Source of the DNA: UBA11164 sp002420085
GTDB taxonomy: Bacteria; Pseudomonadota; Gammaproteobacteria; Xanthomonadales; Xanthomonadaceae
Assembly: GCA_031976395.1 (NCBI GenBank)
Contig: DALYLJ010000108.1
Location: 1-10,908, forward strand
Length of the DNA: 10,908 nt
Direction of reading: 5' to 3'
In this document: in pieces, positions 6,924-10,908 of the stretch
How the letters are laid out: each line of letters begins with the position of its first letter
Numbering within the stretch: position 1 is the first letter of the stretch
Notes under the pieces: generated by a model
Database searches by the model: none
Told to the model about the DNA's origin: nothing
The model's input: the letters and a program-made list of their open reading frames with translations, nothing else
Translations under genes and position numbers: made by a program

Positions 6924-8768
6924 ATGTCCATCGAAACTCTGCGCAACATCGCCATCGTCGCCCACGTCGATCACGGCAAGACCACCCTGGTCGATCAACT
7001 GCTGAAGCAGTCCGGCACCTTCGCCGAGCGGGCCGTCGTGGCCGAGCGCGTGATGGACAGCAACGACCTGGAAAAAGAACGCGGCATCACCATCCTGTCC
7101 AAGAACACGGCCATCCGCTGGCAGGCACCGGACGGTCAGGACTACCGCATCAACATCGTCGACACCCCTGGCCACGCCGATTTCGGCGGCGAGGTCGAAC
7201 GTGTGCTGTCGATGGTCGATTCGGTGCTGATCCTGGTCGATGCCATGGATGGGCCGATGCCGCAGACCCGATTCGTCACCCAGAAAGCCTTCGCCATGGG
7301 CTTCAAGCCGATCGTCGTGGTCAACAAGATCGACCGTCCTGGCGCCCGCCCGGACTGGGTGGTCAACCAGACCTTCGACCTGTTCGACCGGCTCGGCGCC
7401 ACCGAAGAACAACTCGATTTTCCGGTGGTCTACGCCTCGGCCCTGCACGGATATGCCAGTCTCGACCCGGAAGCGCGTTCCGGCGACATGACTGCGTTGT
7501 TCCAGGCCATCATCGACCACGTCTCACCCCCACCGGTCGATCTCGACGGACCGTTCCAGATGCGGGTGACCTCGCTCGACTACAACAACTACGTCGGCAT
7601 CATCGGCGTCGGGCGCATCCAGCGCGGCAGCGTCCGGCCAAACATGCCGGTCACCGTCATCGATCGCCACGGCAAGCCGCGCAATGCCAAGGTTCTTCAA
7701 GTTCTCGGCTTCCTGGGTCTCGAACGACACGAAGTCGATCGCGCCCAGGCCGGCGACATCGTCGCCATCTCCGGCATCGAAGGACTGGGCATTTCCGACA
7801 CCCTCTGCGATCAGTCCGCCCCCGAGCAACTGCCGGTGCTGACCGTGGACGAACCGACCATCAGCATGACTTTCCAGGTCAATGACTCGCCGTTCGCCGG
7901 CAACAAGGACCGCAGCGGCGGCAAGTTTCTCACCTCGCGCCAACTGCGCGATCGACTGATCCGCGAAACCCAGCACAACGTAGCGCTGAAGGTCGAAGAT
8001 ACCGCCGACGCCGACAAGTTCAAGGTTTCCGGACGCGGCGAACTGCACCTGTCGATCCTGATTGAAACCATGCGTCGCGAAGGCTACGAACTGGCCGTTT
8101 CGCGCCCGGAAGTGATCGTCCGCGAAGTCGATGGCGTGAAGCAGGAGCCCTACGAACATCTGGTCGTCGATCTGGAAGAACAATACCAGGGTGGCGTCAT
8201 GGGCCGACTCGGCGAGCGCAAGGCCATCCTCCAGAACATGGAGCCGGACGGCAAGGGTCGCGTTCGCCTGGAATTCATCATCCCGGCACGCGGCTTGATC
8301 GGCTTCCAGACAGAATTCCGCACCCTGACCGCCGGCACCGGCCTGCTGTTCCACGTCTACGACCACTACGGCCCGAAGGCCGACGGCAGCATCGGCCAGC
8401 GTCAGAACGGCGTATTGATCTCCAACGCCACGGGTTCCTCGCCCGCCTACGCTCAGGCCGCCATGCAGGAACGCGGCCGACTGATGATCGAGCCCGGCGA
8501 AGAAATCTACGAGGGCCAGATCGTCGGCATCCATGCCAAGGACAACGACCTGACCGTCAACGCCCTGCGTGGCAAGCAACTCACCAACTTCCGCGCCGCC
8601 GGCAAGGACGACGACGAAGGTCTGATCCCACCGATCCGCTTCTCGCTCGAACAGGCGTTGGAATTCATCGACGACGATGAGTTGGTCGAAGTGACCCCGA
8701 AGGCCATTCGCCTGCGCAAGAAATTTCGCACCGAAATCGACCGCAAACGCGCCTCACGCGCCGCCTGA
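6924..8768 (+). CDS. typA: Translational GTPase TypA/BipA
   Basis: A 614-aa ribosome-binding GTPase of the EF-G/LepA superfamily, involved in ribosome assembly and in growth under cold or other stress. The G domain shows G1 AHVDHGKTT (13-21), G2 RGITI (53-57), G3 DTPGH (80-84), G4 NKID (134-137) and G5 SALHG. A beta-barrel domain II follows (about 205-300), then EF-G-like domains III and V (about 305-480), and the TypA-specific C-terminal domain with RGLIGFQTEFRTLTAGTG and a basic end. The length matches the family. Start 6924 is chosen because it gives the standard N-terminus MSIETLRNIAIVAHVDHGKT; the same frame stays open upstream but that part overlaps the divergent genes and does not look like protein. 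GGAG 14 nt upstream is a rather distant ribosome-binding site. A TATAAT precedes it and a long hairpin follows the stop. Confidence 0.98.
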   Translation: MSIETLRNIAIVAHVDHGKTTLVDQLLKQSGTFAERAVVAERVMDSNDLEKERGITILSKNTAIRWQAPDGQDYRINIVDTPGHADFGGEVERVLSMVDSVLILVDAMDGPMPQTRFVTQKAFAMGFKPIVVVNKIDRPGARPDWVVNQTFDLFDRLGATEEQLDFPVVYASALHGYASLDPEARSGDMTALFQAIIDHVSPPPVDLDGPFQMRVTSLDYNNYVGIIGVGRIQRGSVRPNMPVTVIDRHGKPRNAKVLQVLGFLGLERHEVDRAQAGDIVAISGIEGLGISDTLCDQSAPEQLPVLTVDEPTISMTFQVNDSPFAGNKDRSGGKFLTSRQLRDRLIRETQHNVALKVEDTADADKFKVSGRGELHLSILIETMRREGYELAVSRPEVIVREVDGVKQEPYEHLVVDLEEQYQGGVMGRLGERKAILQNMEPDGKGRVRLEFIIPARGLIGFQTEFRTLTAGTGLLFHVYDHYGPKADGSIGQRQNGVLISNATGSSPAYAQAAMQERGRLMIEPGEEIYEGQIVGIHAKDNDLTVNALRGKQLTNFRAAGKDDDEGLIPPIRFSLEQALEFIDDDELVEVTPKAIRLRKKFRTEIDRKRASRAA

Positions 8769-8783
8769 CATCGCACCCCGGAC

Positions 8784-8815
8784 CTGCCGTCGGCGTCGAA
8801 TCGACCCGACGGCAG
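8784..8815 (+). terminator. typA 3' hairpin, probable terminator
   Basis: CTGCCGTCGG (8784-8793) pairs perfectly with CCGACGGCAG (8806-8815). Inside the loop, GTCG (8795-8798) can pair with CGAC (8802-8805), so the stem could reach 14 bp with one bulged C. It begins 15 nt after the typA stop. No T-run follows, so it would be a non-canonical intrinsic terminator or a barrier to 3' exonucleases. Confidence 0.55.
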
Positions 8816-8915
8816 CCGACAGCCACACATCCGCTTCGGGCCGAAGTGCCGGACCCAGTCCGTCGCCCATCCAGCGCGCGCTGCGAACCGACGGTCCACC
8901 ATCGTCACCCATCCG

Positions 8916-8955
8916 ATGGCGGCATCGCGGCATGGCGGCATGGCGGCATGGCGGG
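8916..8955 (+). repeat. 8-bp tandem repeat, five copies (ATGGCGGC)
   Basis: The five successive units are ATGGCGGC, ATCGCGGC, ATGGCGGC, ATGGCGGC, ATGGCGGG: three exact copies and two with one change each. The unit length is not a multiple of three and the tract is non-coding. Such tracts can change copy number by slippage. Confidence 0.85.
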
Positions 8956-8994
8956 CTGGCCGGGCAGCCACATCTACCGGCTGCTTGCCGGCAA

Positions 8995-9004
8995 TTACCG
9001 GTAA
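8995..9004. repeat. 10-bp palindrome TTACCGGTAA
   Basis: TTACCGGTAA is fully self-complementary and is A/T-ended in a very GC-rich stretch. It could be a protein-binding site, but no partner can be named and it is far (over 430 bp) from the sigma start. Confidence 0.25.
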
Positions 9005-9013
9005 CCGATCAAG

Positions 9014-9029
9014 AGCGCGCCCACGCGCT
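9014..9029. repeat. Short hairpin AGCGCG / CGCGCT
   Basis: A 6-bp perfect GC stem with a CCCA loop in the gap after the tandem repeat. There is no T-run on either side, so a terminator role is unsupported. Confidence 0.3.
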
Positions 9030-9428
9030 GGCACCGCGAGCAGGCGAACGGCTCGACTCTACCCACACCCCCGACGGCCGAGCCGCTCGGACTGGGATTC
9101 GCTGGGATAGCAGGCCCGGTGCCGGGTGATGACCGAGCCAGCGCACCCTGCCGTTCGCGATCTGCCCCGCACGCAGCCCGACCGGCAGGCCGGTCTCGAC
9201 CAACGGCCTGGTCGTCGCCATCGATGTCGGGCAGTCGATCGCGCTTTCGCGTGTGCGGGTCGAGGCGGAAACCCGGTTGTCCGATTGCCCGACGCCCGAA
9301 GGTAGCGCTTCGAGCCATCGCCATCGACCACACGTCGTTCCTGTACCGACCGCAGCAAATCGCCAGCCTGGGACTTGCGTAGTGGCCATCACCGGGGCAT
9401 TGTCTGCATACGGGGTCAACACTGCACA

Positions 9429-9434
9429 GGGGGA
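9429..9434 (+). promoter_or_regulatory. Shine-Dalgarno fixing the sigma-factor start
   Basis: GGGGGA, 6 nt before the ATG at 9441. It supports that ATG over an in-frame codon at 9375 that would add 22 residues without sigma-factor character. Confidence 0.6.
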
Positions 9435-9440
9435 AGACGC

Positions 9441-10040
9441 ATGTCGGCAACCGCACCGTCCACGGACAACCCGCCCGATGAATACGTAGAATGGCTTGCC
9501 CGCATCGTTTCCGGTGACCCGGACGCCGAGCGACGGCTGGTCGAGCGCTTCCTGCCTGGTGTTCGCGCCCTGGTCCGTCGCCATGCCCGGCCCGGAGACC
9601 CGATCGTCGAAGACCTCACCCAGGATGTATTCAGTCACCTGATTCCTCGCCTGCGCGAGGGCGCACTGCATGACCCGGTCGCCCTGCCGGCCTACATCCG
9701 CAGCACCGTCGTGCTGACCGTCCAGGCCGAATACCGGCGCCGTGGCCGGCGCGGACAGAACCAGGAAAGCGTCGACCCCGACACCCTGGAGTCCAGCGAA
9801 GACCCGCCGAGCGCCGTCGATCAGGCCCATCTGCACCAACGCATGCACGCCCTGATCGACGCCCTGCCGACCGCACGCGATCGCGAACTGCTGCGCCGGT
9901 TCTACCTCGACGAGCAGGATCGCGACGAAGTCTGCGCCGCGCTCGGAGTCGGCCTGGACCATTTCCATCGTGTTCTGCACCGTGCCCGGCAACGACTGAA
10001 AGCCCTGCTGAGCGGCACCGATCTGGGAGACCCCCGGTGA
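9441..10040 (+). CDS. ECF-like sigma-70 family RNA polymerase sigma factor
   Basis: A 199-aa protein with the two-domain layout of group 4 (ECF) sigma factors: region 2 at about residues 27-104 and region 4 at about 130-190, joined by an acidic, Ser/Pro-rich linker. Region 2 contains VEDLTQDVFSHLIPRL (56-71), matching the D-x-x-Q-(D/E)-x-F signature that contacts core polymerase, and then an Arg-rich AEYRRRGRRG segment (96-105). Region 4 begins IDALPTARDRELLRRFYLDE and ends in a helix-turn-helix with DHFHRVLHRARQRLKALL as recognition helix (173-190). There is no region 1 or 3. The start is set by GGGGGA 6 nt upstream. It is followed on the same strand by an anti-sigma-like membrane protein and a secreted protein, so it probably drives its own cassette. 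Promoter target unknown. Confidence 0.88.
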   Translation: MSATAPSTDNPPDEYVEWLARIVSGDPDAERRLVERFLPGVRALVRRHARPGDPIVEDLTQDVFSHLIPRLREGALHDPVALPAYIRSTVVLTVQAEYRRRGRRGQNQESVDPDTLESSEDPPSAVDQAHLHQRMHALIDALPTARDRELLRRFYLDEQDRDEVCAALGVGLDHFHRVLHRARQRLKALLSGTDLGDPR

Positions 10041-10095
10041 GACAACTCGGACAATCGCGGCACCCACACCATCGGACAGGGACGTCCACCAACGC

Positions 10096-10100
10096 GAGGG
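10096..10100 (+). promoter_or_regulatory. Shine-Dalgarno of the anti-sigma-like gene (GTG start)
   Basis: GAGGG lies 7 nt before GTG at 10108 and supports that non-ATG start. Confidence 0.6.
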
Positions 10101-10107
10101 AAACCCG

Positions 10108-10803
10108 GTGACCGTCACCCGTAACGACACTCCATTGCCGAACTGGCTTGAGACCGCATGGCTCGAACGCTATCTGGATCGCAGGCTATCGGTCGAGGAA
10201 AACGAGTTCTTCGAGGCGTACATGCTCGACAAGCCACACCTGATCGCCGAGATCGAAGCCGACACCGCCGTCCGCGACGGACTGGCTCGGCTACCGGTGG
10301 CTGTCGCGCCAGTCACGGGCGTACCCCCTGCCCGGCCAGAAGCACTCGCGTCGCGCCGCCAACGGTGGCGTCGCCACTGGCAGCCCATGGCCTGGGCAGC
10401 GAGTCTTGCGCTCGCCTGGGCCGTGGGCTGGACGCTCGCCAGCCTCAACCCCAGCAATGTGATCGACCCCACCGCCTTGGTGGTCACCAGTCCGCCGCGT
10501 CTGGTGTTCGACACCATGCGCGGGGTCGAGACCCCGCCCCTGGTGCATCCCGGCGACCCGAACAGTCTGCATGTCCTGGTCGAGGTCGGCCTGCCACCGG
10601 ACGCCCAGGCGATCGCCCTGCACCTGCCTGACAGCGCCACCGTCATGCCCCTCGTGTTGTCCCCGGATGGATTCGTCACCGTGCTGTTACCGCGCCACCG
10701 CCTGACCGCCACCCCCCCGTTGCGGATCACCTATCACAGCGCGGGCAGCGACCAGCAGCGGCTGTTGCTGCTGCCGTCCAAACCCTCTGGAGACTCACCT
10801 TGA
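10108..10803 (+). CDS. Single-pass membrane protein, anti-sigma-like, without zinc ligands
   Basis: A 231-aa protein. Residues 13-60 (LETAWLERYLDRRLSVEENE onward) follow the helical pattern of anti-sigma domains of the zinc-finger (ZAS/zf-HC2) type. Where those read E-x-H-x-x-x-C-P-x-C, this one reads EAYMLDKPHL (36-45), so the usual His and two Cys are Tyr, Lys and Leu and no zinc site is left. A Pro/Ala linker leads to a basic RRQRWRRH (83-90) and one transmembrane helix (about 94-113), placing the N-terminus in the cytoplasm and residues 114-231 in the periplasm. The outer part is beta-rich with no motif I know. Position directly after an ECF-like sigma gene supports an anti-sigma role, which remains an inference. 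It starts at GTG, 67 bp after the sigma stop, and its TGA overlaps the TTG start of the next gene. Confidence 0.75.
   Translation: MTVTRNDTPLPNWLETAWLERYLDRRLSVEENEFFEAYMLDKPHLIAEIEADTAVRDGLARLPVAVAPVTGVPPARPEALASRRQRWRRHWQPMAWAASLALAWAVGWTLASLNPSNVIDPTALVVTSPPRLVFDTMRGVETPPLVHPGDPNSLHVLVEVGLPPDAQAIALHLPDSATVMPLVLSPDGFVTVLLPRHRLTATPPLRITYHSAGSDQQRLLLLPSKPSGDSP
10789..10792 (+). promoter_or_regulatory. Shine-Dalgarno of the TTG-started exported protein
   Basis: GGAG lies inside the end of the anti-sigma-like gene, 7 nt before TTG at 10800. It supports translational coupling through the TTGA overlap. Confidence 0.6.
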
Positions 10804-10908
10804 ACACGATTGCCACACGTATCAGCAGCGCTCTGTTGTTGTGCCTGGCGTTTACCGCTGCCGACGCGCAGCGGGGGCCGCTGGCCACCGCACTGCCCGC
10901 AACACCAT
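10800..10908 (+). CDS. Secreted/periplasmic protein, N-terminus only (partial)
   Basis: The first 36 codons of a gene that leaves the window at its right edge. It begins with TTG overlapping the previous TGA (TTGA) and has GGAG at ideal spacing. The translation begins MNTIATRISSALLLCLAFTA and then reads ADAQRGPL, a textbook Sec signal peptide: a short basic n-region with R7, a hydrophobic core (11-20) and an A-x-A site, so cleavage after ADA (residues 21-23) is likely. The cysteine in the core is not in a lipobox. The function of the mature protein cannot be told from the roughly 12 residues seen. As the third gene after a sigma factor and a membrane anti-sigma, it is a candidate for the cassette's exported sensor or effector. 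Confidence 0.7.
   Translation, partial: MNTIATRISSALLLCLAFTAADAQRGPLATALPATP

Larger units (their letters stand above)
8769..9440. other. 672-bp non-coding stretch between typA and the sigma gene
   Basis: I see no recognisable gene here on either strand. It holds the typA hairpin, a small CTTCG-ggc-CGAAG hairpin (8834-8846), an 8-bp tandem repeat (8916-8955), a GCAGCC/GGCTGC stem (8964-8984), the palindrome TTACCGGTAA (8995-9004), and AGCGCG-ccca-CGCGCT (9014-9029). One plus-strand frame from about 9131 to the sigma start lacks stops, and around 9196-9270 it reads NGLVVAIDVGQSIALSRVRV, which looks mildly protein-like. It has no good start codon and I do not recognise it. The sigma-gene promoter must lie in the right-hand part, but no clear -10/-35 pair is visible. 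Confidence 0.5.

Noticed and set aside
7524..8579. 351-codon minus-strand frame opposite typA
   Set aside because: TypA is complete on the other strand, and the antisense translation has no recognisable domain.
8995..9456. Minus-strand 153-codon frame in the typA-sigma gap
   Set aside because: No ribosome-binding site, no recognisable domain, and Arg/Ala/Gly-rich composition expected from GC-rich non-coding DNA.
9009..10130. 373-codon minus-strand frame across the sigma gene and the gap
   Set aside because: Opposite strand to a recognisable sigma factor with a good ribosome-binding site; the translation lacks any family signal.

Overview
By eye this is a GC-rich (roughly mid-60s %) bacterial chromosome segment. 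The protein families point to a gammaproteobacterium, most likely in or near the Xanthomonadales/Lysobacterales. The pointers are a type-2 (about 330 aa) malate dehydrogenase, a BipA/TypA next to a cyclophilin, a degenerate intergenic heptamer element of a kind I associate with that group, and weak -35 boxes. The lineage is an inference, since there is no rRNA or other marker here.

Layout, left to right. Positions 1-6780 are all on the minus strand, so transcription runs right to left. The order is: a small two-helix membrane protein (6780-6523), a cytoplasmic cyclophilin peptidyl-prolyl isomerase (6493-5990), a P2-type cation-transporting ATPase (5700-3061), a PLP-dependent aspartate-family aminotransferase (2891-1692), malate dehydrogenase (1588-602), and the N-terminal part of a DUF1016/YhcG-type PD-(D/E)XK nuclease (462-1, running off the left edge). 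Between mdh and the nuclease lies a short stretch that reads like the decayed C-terminal tail of a type I restriction specificity subunit (HsdS). This suggests that mdh borders the remains of a restriction-modification island.

From about 6800 rightward everything is on the plus strand: typA/bipA (6924-8768), a 672-bp gap rich in hairpins with an 8-bp tandem repeat, then a three-gene cassette. The cassette holds an ECF-like sigma-70 factor (9441-10040), a single-pass membrane protein that looks like an anti-sigma factor lacking zinc ligands (10108-10803), and the start of a secreted protein (TTG start at 10800, overlapping the previous stop) that runs off the right edge.

How the genes fit together: MDH makes oxaloacetate from malate and the neighbouring aminotransferase could use oxaloacetate/aspartate, so the two form a plausible metabolic pair. 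The sigma factor, membrane anti-sigma and exported protein form a plausible signal-transduction and output unit. Most of the window is ordinary housekeeping sequence. The two places worth a second look are the hsdS relic with the nuclease at the left edge and the sigma/anti-sigma/secreted-protein cassette at the right edge, and the key genes of both are cut by the window ends.
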